Assembly (NCBI GenBank): GCA_009760855.2
Contig: WPIO01000014.1
Coordinates: forward strand, 1,637,501-1,701,500
Origin: Cristatella mucedo
Lineage: Eukaryota; Bryozoa; Phylactolaemata; Cristatellidae
Length of the DNA stretch: 64,000 bases
Direction: 5' to 3'
Shown here: positions 31,820-45,429 of the stretch, piece by piece
Position numbering within the stretch: the first letter of the stretch is position 1
Layout of the letters: the number at the start of each line of letters is the position of its first letter
Translations under genes and position numbers: made by a program
Notes under the pieces: generated by a model
Told to the model about the DNA's origin: nothing
Database searches by the model: none
The model's input: the letters and a program-made list of their open reading frames with translations, nothing else

Positions 31820-34800
31820 CCTGCAAGTTAGTTATGATCGTGCGCGCCTATTATCGCTTCGTCATCGTAGTTCAAATGTATTTCTAGATCTTACTGCTAC
31901 TGCTAAGATTCGTGAATTATGCATTCACAAATTGAAAGCACCCCGGAGCCGCCGCGGGGGCCGAGGCCGCCAGCTAGGACGCCGCTGGTTGGGCTGCAAC
32001 TGCGAGCTGAGTACGCGCTCGTTTGGTATTCTTAGCATTGTCTCGAACCGCTCAGAACGCTCCCACACAAGCGTCACTGTGAATCTCTTTAAATTAGTGG
32101 TCATCAGGCCTGTTATAACTCTGGCGGCCCAACTTAATGCTCGTCCTTGGAATCATTGCTCAATGTGCAATAAACCTCGAGTAATAAGCGACTTTATTCC
32201 TGAGAATGGTCTCGACCAGCTCGCCTTGAATGAAACTTGGCTAAAATTGGTAAACTGCCCGACAAATAAAAACCCCGACTGGTTTGCTATTCTTTCATAC
32301 CCTAGATCAATCAAAACTGGAGGTGGAGTTTCTATTATCATGCACTTGAAATTCAACTTCAAGCCTTTTGCACTGGACTTCAAGTAGTCTTTCGAATCGA
32401 TTCTCTTGATTTCACCCGACAACAAGCTACCGATAGTGGCAGGAGTCTATCACCCGCCTGCTACCAAATCCTCCTTTATTTGCGGTTTCTTTTACCTCAT
32501 TTCGATTCTGTGTGCAAATAATCCGTTCACGTTTCGGGCAATTTCAACATTCGCTTTGATAACTTATCTGACGCTTTCAACACTGAATCGTACGCATTGA
32601 CTGACTCATTGTCTCTTGTGGCTCATGTGCATGATCCTACTCGCATCAAGGGTCACGTACTCGACCAAATTTTGTTATGCAACTGAGCTTTGTCATCACC
32701 GATTGTTACCAAAACCTGCTTATCTGACCACATGCAGATCTCGTTCAGTCTACACTGTGTGCCCTCCTTCTCCCTCCTCTAAAATCAAACGTGAATAGCG
32801 AGACCTCACGACCCTTGACATCACTACTGCTCGTGCGAGAAAATCTGCCTCTCCTCTGCTGCTTAAACCCCTTTCGATCTCTCCTTAATGGTAGATAGTG
32901 ACAACACGGCACTAGCTCACCTCTGACTGAGAGCACTGTGCGTCCTCACCCAGACGGCCTCTGGTTTACCACAGATATTAAACTGGCTAGATCTACTAAG
33001 TGAAAGCTTGAAAAACCGTGCACAAGATCAGGGCTGATTGTTCATCGATAGGCATACGGGGACCATTGTTGGTCGTACCAATGGATCCTAGCTAAGGCCA
33101 AGTCTAGCTTCCATAAAGACATTGCTGAATCACAGATGCACAATCCAAAAATGCTGATGTCGACGATAAACCATCTAACCAATTGCTCCCAGCTTACCTC
33201 CTTACCTGATGATCGCTGTGACAATCTAGCTGATTGCTTTTCCAGCTTCTTTGTCAACAAGATAGACAAGCTCAGGGAGTTCATTCATGCGATGAAAGCC
33301 CTAGAATGCTGTCCTTCGATTCCTTGCAGCTCCTTAACGTCTAAACTCAAGCAGGTCACTAGTGACCTCGTCCCGAAGTTCATATCCCAATAAAAGAAGA
33401 CAGCAAGTCCTTTGGACCCTATTCTCAATGTCCTGCTCCTACGATGCATTGATCTGCTGCTGTCATGCGTAACTAACATCATTAATATGTCTATAGCCTC
33501 AGGTCATGTCCCAGCACCTTTCAAAAAAGCTGTAGTCAGGCCACTAATTCGGAAAGCAAAACTAGACAAAGAGAACTTGAGCAACTACCGCCCAGTTTCA
33601 CTTCTACCATTGCTATCAAAGACACTGGAAGGAATCGTGGCAGACCAGCTGAACTTATGTATTGAAACTTCAAACCTTGCTAGTAAGTTCCAGTCTGGCT
33701 TTAAAGCTAATCACTCCACAGAGTCAGCATTGCTTAGGGTATACAACGACCTACTTAGGAATGCAGACATGGGTAGAGTATCTCTACTTATTTTGCTTGA
33801 TATTTCGGCAGCTTTTGATACTATCTATCACCAAGTTCTTTTGGAGCGCCCCCTTCCCACCTGGGCATCACTGGCCTTGAATTGCAATGGCTCAGGTTCT
33901 ATCTCAATGAGATACTCCAGCCTATTGATGTGAACAGATACAGATCATCAGTGGAACCTCTGAAATATGGGGTATATCTGGGATCGCTCAGTGATTGGTT
34001 CACTTATTTTCACAGTTTACACTCATCCTCTTGCCGATGTGATGTCCAAGCACAATCGAGGCTTTCACTTGCATGCGGATGACACTCAGTTGTATTTTTG
34101 TTTTGATCCCTTCCAGCTCTTGAGCTCTCGAGTCAAATTCTCCCCACTCTCTTTCTGCGTGCATTGAAGATACATCATGGATGACAGCATATTTTCTTAA
34201 ATTGAATGATGATTAAACCAACACACTAGTTATGGGCCAGAAATTGGAAATGCTAATGCTCTAAATTGGCTCTGCCAGCACATCCCCTGTTGAATCTGCA
34301 CGAAATCCAAGTGTCATGTCCCACAGTGACCTTTCGTTAAACGACCAAATCAGCTCCACAACCAAGTCTTCCAGATACATTCAATTGCTAAAATTCAGGC
34401 TTGTTTAGACAGGATACCACATCTAAGTCGGTCCATGCATTTGTGACATACCGTCTTGACTTCTGTAACTCACTGCTTGCTGGTCTACCGGTCTGCGCGA
34501 TCAGGTGCTTACAGCTGGTACCAAACTTTGCAGCTAGGATTGTCTGTCGTGAGCGGTGCAGTTGCCACATCACACCACATTCCGCCGACCTGTACTGGCT
34601 ACCAGTCAAGCAACGCATCAGCTTCAAGGTTTTGTCGCTCACGTTTAGGTCCCCTCATTCTTAAAAACACACCTATTTAGGACGGCATTTAGTGGGTCCC
34701 TGTGATTCGTCCTTGATGTGCTTATGCATGCTGACACTGTGCATGCTGCCACTAACCACATTTGCATGCTGACCCTGTGCATGTCACCCCTAACCATATT

Positions 34801-34939
34801 ATTCATTTCATTTGTTTTTCAAGCATGATTTTACTTACCATTCAATTGCATTTCACTTTACAGCAAATGTAAAGCGCCTAGAGAGAGATAGAGTTCTCTG
34901 AGGGCGCTATATCAAGAGAATTATTATTAATATTATTAT
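31820..34939 (+). mobile_element. LINE-B copy B3, nearly full-length ORF2 region
   Basis: This is the longest LINE-B copy here. It starts with a basic Arg/Gly-rich segment and endonuclease sequence and ends with the hairpin and (TTA)n at 34865-34939. A deletion at about 34659 removes some 250 bp of the ORF2 C-terminus found in the 42-kb copy. Confidence 0.88.
31932..34680 (+). pseudogene. LINE-B ORF2: endonuclease and reverse transcriptase (copy B3)
   Basis: The endonuclease start is seen in RVISDFIPENGLDQLALNET and GGGVSIIMHL (up to 32387). VAGVYHPPATKSS follows at about 32440, and worn DPTRIKGHVLDQIL and SDH sequence at about 32630-32740. The linker has LMSTINHLTNCS and VNKIDKLREFIHAMK (33150-33300). 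The reverse transcriptase has [52 protein letters not shown] and ILLDISAAFDTIYHQ. Its YADD is altered to HADD at about 34074. Stops and shifts interrupt it at about 32385, 32800, 33391, 33930 and later. It is the only copy here showing the endonuclease order in detail. Confidence 0.85.
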
Positions 34940-35415
34940 TATTCTTTTGGTCCGGCCTACACACCAGATCTACTGCCCCGCCTTGCTAAGCATCGTACCA
35001 CTCGCTTTTCAGAATCTCGCTGTTCACCTATACCTCGTACACAACTGAGATCTTTTGGAGACTGCGCTTTTATTTCGCATGCTTCCAAAGCCTGGAACTC
35101 ACTCTCGAAATGCGTCACACCATCCTTGATTGATAAAATCTAAGAAGAAATTAAAAAACGCACCTATTTATGACAACATGTAGTGGGTCCCTTTGATTTT
35201 TCCTTTATGTGCTTATTAATGCTGACACTGCTGCCATTACCACACTTGGGTGCTGACCCTGTGCATTTCACCTTAACCATGTTATTTGTGTTGTTTATTG
35301 AGCATGCTACAACTAACTATTCGATCATGTTTCCTTTGCAGGAAAATGTAAAGTGCCTAGATAGACTGAGTTCTCTGAAGGTGCTTTATCAAGGGTATTA
35401 TTATTATTATTATAT
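34940..35415 (+). mobile_element. LINE-B 3' fragment B7, directly after B3
   Basis: It starts in the ORF2 C-terminal block (CGTACCACTCGCTTTTCAGA) and contains the 3' untranslated region and a worn hairpin with (TTA)n at 35345-35415. Confidence 0.82.
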
Positions 35416-37152
35416 CATGCCTCGGAGCCGATAGTTGGGTTTGCTTCGAGAAGGACTCCATTTCAAGCTCACCCACGTTAAAATGAGGGGTTGAAAATGG
35501 TTACAATAAAGCCCATCCAGCACTATAAAGGTTCTACGAGAAAAATCTCACATCAAATACCAAACTTAAGTAGAGTTCACTTTTACTCAGGTAATCCAGA
35601 AGTAAATTATTCCGGGCTTCAAATGGCTTGTCTGACTTTAGTTATTCCATGTCGTACTAACAGAAGGGCTAACCATTCATAGAGATCGGATACTCCAACG
35701 TTCTTTGATTAGCAGAAAAAGTCAGAGACAGCGCAGACATCTTCGAAATGCGATAACAATCTATAATCTGATTTTTAATCTATGGTATACAATTAACGAG
35801 CAAAATACTTGAAAATTGTGTTTGTGTAGCATAATTATATAGCCATTATTAGCATCGACGGAACGTTACCGATTCTTATGCCGTTTAAAATAACCAGGAA
35901 TCCGCTTAAAAATGGGAACAACATAAACAAGTTGTGTAGAGTTGCATTTTTTGCCAGTTACAATTGCAGCAAGATTTTGCATTGCATCCTCGATCGTTTA
36001 TAATCGGTTACACTAAGGGAAACTAAAGATTATGCGATGTTGAACCATGCCTGTAAATATCAGTTGACATTCGAATGGTCTTGCGTCATAAGTCTTTTCT
36101 TTGAGAGTTGAGCCAAGAAACTGACATTTGAGGTTAGAAACAGACTTAGTAACCCCAAGAAACTTATGCGTTGAGCTAAGATGATTATAGGGAATTTAGA
36201 TCATTCACTCTGCTATAATATATTCTAAATTTATATATAAGTATATAAATTTGCACTTCAGATAGTATGAAAATTTTCTAAGAATTATTTTGACCTGCAT
36301 GCTAATTCTAAATCATCTAAATGTGAAGCTAACATCGGCAAAAGCTAACTACCCGAAACTATCCTAGAGCTGAAATGTGTACATCAGCTTAAAAAACATA
36401 AAGGCTGCTACATCAGTTTATCTGTCACTTGTGGAGCTCACTTGTTAATCAGCAGTTAATCAGTTTCTTGATGATGAGTGAGGTTCGTTTCGGTATTAAT
36501 TTGAGGTTGAAATCCTACCCACATTTACTTCTTCAAGATCTTTGTCACTCAAAATAACGAGATGAGAAATCATGTCGTTATGTTTCGATTTGAGCTGCAA
36601 TAGCTATTTAAAGCTTACTTATTTAATAAGGTATTAGCTATAAACGATATTGTCCGCATAAAAAATTGCTATGATATATTGAATAGTATAATAGAAAAGC
36701 AATAGAATAATGTTGGTGTCTCACTAACGCGAAATCATCTCTTCGCTTTAGGCATGGAAATACTGCAATAGTCGAAAGTTGGAATTTAAGCTATTTCGTT
36801 CAGAAGCACAAGGAGGTGGAAACGCCAGTCATGATCATTCAGTGCTTACAGATCTGGCAATAGTAAGCATAGCAAGTGATAGAGTACCCAATAAAAAAGA
36901 AACAACATTTATGGCTTTCAGATCTGGCTAGAGGCGAGAGCCGAGAGGTTTGGACTTATAAGAGTGCATGTTTGCAATAATTAGCTGCCACGTTTCCACT
37001 TTGTTGCTTGGAAATATATTCAGTTCTCTCAGGACTTTATAGAAACATTTTATAATCGCTATTATGCGTCTTATAAACAACTTAATCGGTAGCGTAGCAC
37101 GTACCAGGTACTTTGCCTGCACGCCCACTTACGAGCCTGCTCTTGTTCGACG
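35416..37152. other. AT-rich region, no gene seen
   Basis: No domain, promoter or repeat end was recognised over 1.7 kb. Confidence 0.55.
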
Positions 37153-37160
37153 CTCTAGAG

Positions 37161-37347
37161 CAGTGGATCTCAACCTACCTAATGCTGTGACTATTTAATA
37201 CAGTTCCTCATGTTGTAGCGACCCTAACCATAAAACCATTTGTGTGCGAAATATGGAAATGCGTGTTTTTTGATGGTCATAGGCAACCCCAGTGAAAGGG
37301 TCATTCTACCCCCAAATTGGTCGGGACCCACAGGTTGAGAACAGCAT
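37161..37347. mobile_element. SPIN-like hAT non-autonomous DNA transposon
   Basis: The left end CAGTGGATCTCAACCTACC and the right end AGGTTGAGAACAGCAT are near-complementary terminal inverted repeats of the hAT type (family ends CAGTGGTTCTCAACC). The inside reads AATACAGTTCCTCATGTTGT, then GATGGTCATAGGCAACCCC, GTGAAAGGGTCATTC and GGGACCCACAGGTTGAG, which from memory match the SPIN (SPACE INVADERS) short-element consensus closely. The flanks CTCTAGAG (37153-37160) and CTATGGAG (37348-37355) agree at six of eight bases, as a worn 8-bp target duplication. It has no coding capacity and would depend on a hAT transposase. Confidence 0.82.
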
Positions 37348-37355
37348 CTATGGAG

Positions 37356-38304
37356 CCACCATTATGCATAGATTGATTGTAGTTATCTCGACGAAAATAT
37401 AAAAATTGATTGTTAAGTGTTCGAGGTTGTAATCATCCTGTTTGTTCAAATATCTACGATCATTATCTGAGCTAGTATGAAAGATGCCCATATCCTGAAC
37501 CATGGAATAGTAAGGCTAATATAATAGGCACATTCTCGGTTGAGTTAGGTATATTCTGGGACTGACCATCTAAAGGCTAAATTTGAATAAGATGATTTTG
37601 CTTGGATTTTTGCGATCGGGAAAAAGATGCCGTTGCTCATTGACAAATTACTGAAAATACGTTCACCTTCGCGGTTAATCTAGCAACCCATTAAGTTTGA
37701 CCGCCGGAGAAAAGAAACGGTTCAATATTTAATGCATTAAATATTGAAGCATATGTTTACATGCTAAAGATTGTAATTGTATAAGCTCGTCTGGTGTATA
37801 CCACTATTAATGAGTAGCAGAAAGATATGCATTCCGTATCTTTAAAACTGAAGAAGTTAGGCACGCACTTACGTACTTAGCCTGATGAGTGTTCATTGGC
37901 AGGGAGCAGGCTATGTTTAAGTTGTGACTAAAACGTGCTTAAATCTAAATTAAAAAAATTCACTGGAAACTTCTTTCATACTTGTCTGGCTCATCGCTAG
38001 GTGTGCATTGACAGGTGGCTGCTTTATTCTAATTAAAACTCTTTAGGTTCCTTTTTAGAATTTGAAAGCCTCAAGTTTGATGAACAAATACCTGGATCAT
38101 GTCAGGCTGGAAGGCAAAGCGTTGTATCATGATTAGATATAAGTATTAAATGTCTCAAGAAGCCTGAGTACACTAGGTTATCACAAACAATAGCATCAGC
38201 ATTTTTTCTTGACAGATAATGATTGCGGTGCAATTTTATCTTGTGGGCATTAGCAATTCGTCATTTCCCACAACCATAGAAAAACTGTATTCCAACATGT
38301 TAAT
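37356..38304. other. AT-rich region, no gene seen
   Basis: Nothing recognised. Confidence 0.55.
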
Positions 38305-38400
38305 AATAGTAATAATAATAATGAACTTGATAAAGCGCCCTCAGAAAACTCAATCTATTTCTTGGCGCTTTAAATTAAAGTGTAATGCATTCAAAGATTC
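38305..38400 (-). mobile_element. Tail-only LINE-B copy
   Basis: (AAT)n, then AACTTGATAAAGCGCCC, CTCAATCTATTTCTTGGCG and CTTTAAATT form the complete hairpin in reverse orientation. Confidence 0.8.
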
Positions 38401-39357
38401 AGGGTAAATGGGTTTAAGTAATATTATCTCTTCCAAAAAAGTGAACCACGCTACGGTTTTCCGCAATAAAAAACTGATTTACATAATCTCATCTACCCTG
38501 GTTGTGCATTATTTTCTTCTTTTACTAAGCACAGTCACTTGTAAATTAAGATTATAAAGATGCTCATTTTTGGTTTTGCGAATCAATCATAATGCGTTTT
38601 CAAGAAATCTACACTAAACTGTATTTGCATTCATCGCTTGTCATTTAACCTGTAGTGCTAACTTGGGATATCATTACTGGATTAGCTAGCAACAAGATAA
38701 TGAAAGTAGTTTGGAGCTTTGGCTACCACACCTGCCAGATAGTACGAGTTAGGTTGTGTATTCTGCTGACGGTAGAACCGTGCAAGCTTCAGCAAGTGAT
38801 TGCATGTGTCCCCGTGATCTTCCATGTTAGCTTGATGGCATCAGCAGTTGATTCTTCACCAAAATTTGCGTCTTAGTGACTTGAGCATTTCCTATGTTGC
38901 AGAGTGAACGCAATCTTTCATAGTCTTCTGCTGCTCTGATTGAACTTGTTACATTCGAAAATTTCAGGCAGGTAATCTTGGAATGGCAAATTGCGCAAAT
39001 CTGTGTGAAATGCCTATTCAGGTCATGTAAGTATCTTAACTTTAGGAGTCAGGAATATTTCAGCTCGCGTAATAACTCTCAAGGGCCCGCTATTTAGCCA
39101 ACATAATAGACCAACATAAAGCAGTTCGCCAAAGTAACTACATGTCTCTGGCTTCGCAAATACGATGCCCTGATATCTTCAAGATTCATCTCGAGTCTTT
39201 AATTCATAGCATTAGCAACCAGATGGCATCTTAAAATGGCTGATTTCAGAAAATGCAGAGGGATTGAGAGGCTTTTTGATTTGCTACTGCTAGAGTAAAT
39301 GTTTGTCTCGAGCAAGTAGTAATTATGAAATCTACTTTATATTCTCTATTCTAATGT
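38401..39357. other. No gene seen
   Basis: AT-rich, with short frames only. Confidence 0.55.
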
Positions 39358-39435
39358 AGTATTCACTCGCATTGCCTCTTAAGAGAACCTAATCCCTACC
39401 AAGATTCTTTAAAACTGGCTGCTCGAGAATCAATA
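39358..39435 (-). repeat. SINE-1/LINE-B tail scrap
   Basis: CGCATTGCCTCTTAAGAGAA and CCTAATCCC resemble the SINE-1 tail at 20.58 kb in the same orientation. It is strongly worn. Confidence 0.4.
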
Positions 39436-39599
39436 CCTTATGTCATGCACGCTATCAAACATCCAACTGCAAGTAAGTATCACGATATAGAAGGTCAGCA
39501 TGCCGAAGTTAACATGAAGGCACGAATGGCCGCCGGTTAGTACAACCTGCGGGCGTGTACAATTCACTGAATAACGCACAGGTACACAGGCAAAGCAAA

Positions 39600-39900
39600 C
39601 AGAAACAAAAAAGACAAGTTAATGGCGGATGGGAGTGGGGTGCACAGGAAAAGCTGCCCGCTACAGTTGCCTTCTCAGCTAAGGCTTAAAGGATGCGAGG
39701 TCATTGCAGGTATTGCCCTTTCCAAAAAGGGATTTCCGCACTTTGGTGCACACGAGGTTAAGGCTCAATCGCCAAAGGACTTACGATAGTGCAACGGCGT
39801 TTGAAATGACCAGACGCAGAGGAGCGGTAAGCGAGCCAGCTCTCTGGAGGAGCTAGCAAGTCAGATAGGTCGGTTAGTCATGCTAGCGGGTTAGGTGACC
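39600..39900 (-). mobile_element. Possible third L2/CR1-type LINE fragment
   Basis: The plus-strand pattern 'GAGGTCATTGCAGG ... GGGATTTCCGCACTTTGG ... CGCCAAAGGACTT' follows the spacing of the antisense LINE-B C-terminal block (WNSLP region) but with different sequence, suggesting a related family. This is inferred from layout only. Confidence 0.3.
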
Positions 39901-40480
39901 CGTTGGCACTGAGACTGATGATCAGACTGAGGATCAGACTGATTCAGACTGAGGATCTTCGAACTGGATTCAGGTCATTTTCATGTGGACACATTGCCGT
40001 TCGGTTTTATAGTTGCTCTTATAAAGTAAAACTCCTCTAGAGGGATACCGAGTGCTGCGTACGTGACCTAGCTATCAGGAATTTCATTGGGTGGTCGAAG
40101 CAGCTGCTTTTTGACTCATCCCGAACCTTCTCCGCTGCTGGCGAGGGAACGGACTTGGCACATGGCGCATGACTCTGATGAACGCAGGAAAATTCCAGGC
40201 CCCACTTCGAAGTGAGCAGAAACTATCAGAGTCATGTTGTTTCATTCCTGACCCAGCAATAAATGCTCGAACAGGCACCTCGTTTTTGATGCGATTGCAC
40301 TGTGTCCTACCCAGGGGCTTTCAATCGGTCTATACTCACGCAGTGTAAACATCGAGAAATGTCGCAATAACATGACGATCTTCTCTTTTTTCTGTCCTAC
40401 TGGAACGTGTCTCTCGAGCGATCTGTCTCTGAAGCTGGGATAAAACGAGGCATAGATAAATAAATATGTGACATATTTGC
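39901..40480. other. No gene seen
   Basis: A short ATCAGACTGAGG-type repeat occurs at 39915-39960. Minus-strand frames are short and unrecognised. Confidence 0.5.
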
Positions 40481-40483
40481 ATA

Positions 40484-40665
40484 TGTATCTCTGTATCTCT
40501 GCAAAGCCATACAAACTATGTGTTTTTTACGCAGGAGAGTTTTCTGTAGCACACTCAAAGCCAATGCGGCTTTCATTACGTATTCGGAAGCCAAAAGACT
40601 TCATCTTGCCCAACAAATAGAAAGTAAGAAACGTTGCTGAGTCTAGAGAGCAGTTAAGGCAGTGA
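40484..40665 (-). mobile_element. LINE-A 3' fragment
   Basis: On the minus strand it gives TACGCAGGAG-type ORF end, GCTTTGC and the AGAGATACAT end at 40484. It is 5' truncated. Confidence 0.7.
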
Positions 40666-40671
40666 TTAAAA

Positions 40672-40790
40672 CGGAAGTGTATAGCACTCGAAGATAACTT
40701 AATCTATTTCCAGGTACTTTACTTATGCCAGAGGACTCAAGCACACGACCAAGGCTGTTGAGTGCGAGCTCACGATTAAAAACTAAAAAA
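40672..40790 (-). mobile_element. SINE-1 copy, truncated head
   Basis: The tail (TATAGCACTCGAAGATAACT, then TTTCCAGG) and a B-box region (GGACTCAAGCACACGACC on the plus strand) are present. The head is missing and a SINE-2 begins directly after. Confidence 0.6.
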
Positions 40791-40794
40791 TAGT

Positions 40795-40950
40795 AGCTGA
40801 TTTAACAGCCTCTTTTATATAGAGGCAGAACAGCTTTCACGGCTATCGCCATCGCTCGCAATTGACAATAGAGAATCGTCCACTGCAGGATTCGAGCCCA
40901 AGACCTCGGTCGTGATGAGCGAGCACTTTCCCTCGTGGGCCATCGGGGTC
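40795..40950 (-). mobile_element. SINE-2 copy
   Basis: The minus strand starts with the tRNA-like GATGGCCCACGAGGGAAAGT, has the B-box GGGCTCGAATCCTGC, and ends CCTCTATATAAAAGAGGCTG then TTAAATCAGC. Confidence 0.78.
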
Positions 40951-41354
40951 GCCTAGGTTTTCTTAGCCAAAGAGCATTTCTAATGGAGCTAAATTGAGCG
41001 TCTCCTTATTTCAGATCTATAATTGTCACCACGCCCGAGGGCAGACGAGGTGCAGTTGAGATCAGGTACTGTTTGATAGTGGCAGAAAAAACCCCAGGAA
41101 GCGAAATTTTCCAGCTGAAAAACGTCGTGGTCCTACCGAGTGGCTTCGTGGCTATCAGCGAGAGCCTACGATTGTGTAAAACAGGAGCTCAAGAGATTGC
41201 CTAGCAACGATGCACGATCCAGAGCCAGCCAAGAGATTGCCTAGCAACGATGCACGAGCCAGAGCCTAAAGAAACAAATTATGTTGCAACCTGAGAGAAC
41301 TGACGAAATCTATACGCAGTCTTTAATAAATGCTGTTGTCGAGGCAGCAGGTAA
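40951..41354. other. No gene seen; 40-bp tandem duplication at 41191-41270
   Basis: AAGAGATTGCCTAGCAACGA starts at 41191 and at 41231; the two 40-bp units differ at a few bases. Confidence 0.7.
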
Positions 41355-42982
41355 TAATAATATTAATAATAATTCACTTGATAAAGCGCCCTCAGAGAAC
41401 TTAATCTCTTTCTAGACGCTTTACATTTGCTGTAAAGTGAAATGCAATTGAATGGTAAGTAAAATCATGCTTGAAAAACAAACAAAATGAATAATATGGT
41501 TAGGGGTGACATGCACAGGGTCAGCATGCAAATGTGGTTAGTGGCAGCATGCACAGTGTCAGCACGCATAAGCACATCAACGACGAATCACAGGGACCCA
41601 CTAAATGCTGTCCTAAATAGGTGTGTTTTTAGGTTCCTTTCAAATGTGGTCAGGTCAGGAGATGTTCTGACGCAGGTCGGGAGGGAGTTCCAGGCTTTGG
41701 GAGCATATGAACTAAATGCACGGTCTCCAAAGGATTTAAGGTTTGTATGAGGTATTTGTAGACTGTTGGATTCCGAAAAGCGAGTGGTACGATGCTTGGC
41801 TTGATGGGGTAGTATATCTGACAGATAGGCTGGAGCCATAGAATGAAGGGACCTAAAAGTGAGCGACAAAACCTTGAAGTCAATCCGTTGCTTGACTGGT
41901 AGCCAGTGCAGGTCGGCGAGAAGTGGAGTAATGTGGCAACCACGACGCTCACGGCAGACAAGTCTTGCTGCCGAGTTTTGCACCAGCTGCAATCGCCTGA
42001 TCGCACATGCTGGTAGGCCAGTAAGCAGTGAGTTGCAGAAGTCGAGACGGGATGTCACGAATGCATGGACCAACTTAGATGTGGTATCTTTATCTAAACA
42101 AGCCCGAATTTTAGCAATGTTACGAAGCTGAAAATAGGTGGATTTGACTGTGGAGCTGATATGGTCGTCTAACGAGAGGTCGCTTTGGAACATGACACCT
42201 AGATTTCGAGCTGATTCAACTGAGATATGCTGGCAGAGCCAATTTTGAGAGTCAGCCTTTCCAATCTCTGGATCACACTGGGTTTGCCCATAACTAGTAA
42301 GTTAGTTTTGTCATCGTTAAGTTTTAGAAAATTTGCTGCCATCCATGTGCGGATGACATCAATGCATGCAGCAAGTGAGTTTAGAGAGTTTGAGGTGCTC
42401 GAAGGCTGGGAGGGATCAAAGCAAAGGTACAACTGAGTGTCATCCGCATAGAAGTGAAAGCCTAGATTGTGCTTGGCAATCACATCAGCAAGAGGCAGAG
42501 TATAAACCGTGAAAAGAACCGGACCTAGCACTGAGCCCTGAGGTACTCCATATTTCAGAGGTACTTCAGATGATCTTTGTCCATTCACGTCAATACTCTG
42601 GAGTCTCCCACTGAGATAGGACCTGAACCACTGCAGAGCAGTGCCAGTGATGCCCAGGCGAGATGAGAGGTGCTCTAGAAGAACTTTGTGATCGATGGTA
42701 TCAAAAGCTGCCGAAAGATCAAGCAAAACAAGCAGAGACACTCTACCCATGTCTGCATTCCTAAGTAGGTCGTTGTATACCCGAAGCAATGCTGACTCTG
42801 TGGAGTGATTAGCTCTAAAGCCAGACTGGAACTTACTAGCAAGGTGTAAGGTTTCGATATACGAGTTCAGCTGGTCCGCCACGACCCGTTCGAGTGTCTT
42901 TGATAGGAATGGTAGAAGGGAAACTGGGCGGTAGTTGCTAAAGTTCTCTTGGTCAAGTGTAGCTTTCTTGAGAAGTGGCCTG
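41355..42982 (-). mobile_element. LINE-B copy B2, young, 5' truncated
   Basis: The (TTA)n tail and hairpin lie at 41355-41430 and reverse transcriptase runs to 42982, where homology ends abruptly. It is nearly identical to B1 throughout, without the tail-only insertion. Confidence 0.9.
41588..42982 (-). pseudogene. LINE-B ORF2 reverse transcriptase (copy B2)
   Basis: The minus-strand frame at 42199-42882 holds [58 protein letters not shown] and YADD (42439-42450). Finger-domain sequence upstream ([12 protein letters not shown]) is also present up to the truncation. A 1-bp deletion near 42220 shifts the frame. The rest (41588-42193) is open to its natural stop and includes LDFCNSLLTGLPACAIRRLQ, LADLHWLPVKQRIDFKVLSL and APKAWNSLPTCVRTSPDL. 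It is the best guide here to the intact C-terminus. With no endonuclease, it is a dead-on-arrival copy. Confidence 0.9.
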
Positions 42983-43440
42983 GTAGTTTGGTTAGCGGCA
43001 GCATTGACAATTGTACATCCGGTGAATTCTCCAACTAAAAGAATGAATCGTTGATGTAATTTACACGTAGGAGAATGCTATGCGAACTCTTCATTTTCAG
43101 ACACTCACCATCACATCAAAAAAGAATAATCTATAGACAGAGCAAATACTTTTAGGGACATGCGAGTCGTCAGCTTCTTTGAAATGTCATCAAATTAGTA
43201 AATTTGAAATGTCAGCTAGCTGTTAGTTCAAGGCTTTGGGAGCAAATAAATTAAAGACACCGTATCCAGATAATTTGATGCTTGTTAGATGCACATTCAA
43301 TCATCCTGAGTCGGAGAAGATAGCGACCTGATTAGATAGTATGCCAAATTGCCAGGTCAGAACGAGACAACAAGAATTAAGGGTCCTAAAATGCATTGGT
43401 GAAACCTGTAGATCAGTGAGTTGCCTGATCGGGAGCTTGA
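42983..43440 (-). mobile_element. Old LINE-B 3' fragment
   Basis: GTTAGCGGCAGCATTGAC, then CAAGGCTTTGGGAGCAAAT and AAGGGTCCTAAAATGCATTG follow the antisense LINE-B order from the 3' untranslated region into the C-terminal block. It is heavily decayed. Confidence 0.6.
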
Positions 43441-45186
<1,746 letters not shown>

Positions 45187-45429
45187 TAGAAAAAGTGAAA
45201 GAGACTGAAGTCAAGATTTGAGCGCTTCACGAACCACGTCATGGTATTGAGTGCATGCCCAGAAGTTGGCCGGGCTCACTAGCTAAGCTGGGCTTACCAC
45301 TAGTTCAACGGACACTGAGGTTTGCATATCCATCCAGCACTGAATTTAAACTTGCATGCATGCACACTCATCTGCAAAAGTAATTGGATTACCCTGAATG
45401 AGCTCTTTACCAACGAAGAAAGTCACGAC

